A DNA stretch of 5,700 nucleotides, from assembly GCA_023301665.1 (NCBI GenBank), contig JALZUL010000231.1:1-5700 (forward strand). Reading direction: 5' to 3'. The stretch is from Ascidiaceihabitans sp. GTDB taxonomy: Bacteria; Pseudomonadota; Alphaproteobacteria; Rhodobacterales; Rhodobacteraceae. A program made the translations under genes and the position numbers. Within the stretch, counting starts at the first letter, position 1, and every line of letters begins with the position of its first letter. Positions 5,569-5,700 of this stretch are shown here, in pieces. Below the pieces are notes generated by a model. It worked only from the letters and a program-made list of their open reading frames with translations, was not told where the DNA came from and searched no databases.

Positions 5569-5700
5569 ATGAAACGTTATTCAGCCTTTGCAATTGCGCG
5601 CGAAGCCGCCCGTTATCATTCGGGTTGGGAGCGTGCTTGGCGTGCGCCAGAGCCAAAAGCCAAATACGACGCGATTATCATCGGGGCAGGCGGGCACGGT
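5569..5700 (+). CDS. soxB: Sarcosine oxidase beta subunit SoxB, N-terminal part (continues past window)
   Basis: The 44 visible residues begin MKRYSAFAIAREA, then HSGWERAW (17-24) and EPKAKYDAIIIGAGGHG (28-44). This matches the conserved opening of heterotetrameric sarcosine oxidase beta subunits, including the Rossmann FAD-binding turn GAGGHG at 39-44. The enzyme oxidatively demethylates sarcosine to glycine, giving methylene-tetrahydrofolate and H2O2; the beta subunit carries the FAD and FMN sites. GGAAG at 5556-5560 lies 8 bases before the ATG and supports this start. In related bacteria the gene opens a soxBDAG operon, and the other subunits are expected to the right of the window. The gene is cut off by the window edge, not truncated biologically as far as can be seen. 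Confidence 0.92.
   Translation, partial: MKRYSAFAIAREAARYHSGWERAWRAPEPKAKYDAIIIGAGGHG

Noticed and set aside
1..5700. CRISPR array, insertion sequence, tRNA, toxin-antitoxin or defence system
   Set aside because: No regularly spaced long repeats, transposase motifs, tRNA-like cloverleaf or defence-type domains were seen on either strand.

Overview
The window looks like a chromosomal segment of an alphaproteobacterium, most likely a marine Rhodobacterales (Roseobacter-group) species. This rests on recognising the proteins by eye: a DusA with the 'SVAPMMDWTDRHCRY' core, a CcmI of the Rhodobacteraceae type, a RuvX followed by a DUF1289 protein, and the start of a sarcosine oxidase beta subunit. 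No database search was possible.

Layout, left to right. Positions 1-209 hold the 3' end of an unidentified plus-strand gene. A LysE/RhtB-type exporter follows (304-942, +). A 335-base gap (943-1277) has no intact gene; it carries a possible decayed reading frame or intergenic repeat on the minus strand, an AT-rich stretch and three 10-bp-phased repeats. Next comes a two-gene plus-strand unit, dusA (tRNA dihydrouridine synthase A) and a TauE/SafE-family permease, separated by 17 bases. These converge on a minus-strand three-gene unit that reads ccmI -> ruvX -> DUF1289 gene, with both junctions being 4-base ATGA stop/start overlaps. A 334-base divergent intergenic region (5235-5568) separates ccmI from soxB (sarcosine oxidase beta subunit), which runs off the right edge.

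Functionally these are mainly housekeeping and metabolic genes: tRNA modification (dusA), membrane export (LysE-type and TauE-type), cytochrome c maturation (ccmI), a Holliday-junction-resolvase-fold or rRNA-processing nuclease (ruvX), a small Cys-rich protein (DUF1289), and one-carbon/methylamine catabolism (soxB, presumably the first gene of a soxBDAG set outside the window). The gene units appear unrelated to each other apart from the tightly coupled ccmI-ruvX-DUF1289 set.

I see no convincing new multi-gene system, CRISPR array, insertion sequence, tRNA or rRNA gene. The more interesting signals are non-coding: phased repeats upstream of dusA, a promoter-like motif that collides with the dusA start codon, and a soxB leader with a nested hairpin, paired CAATTG sites and short ORFs preceded by Shine-Dalgarno sequences.
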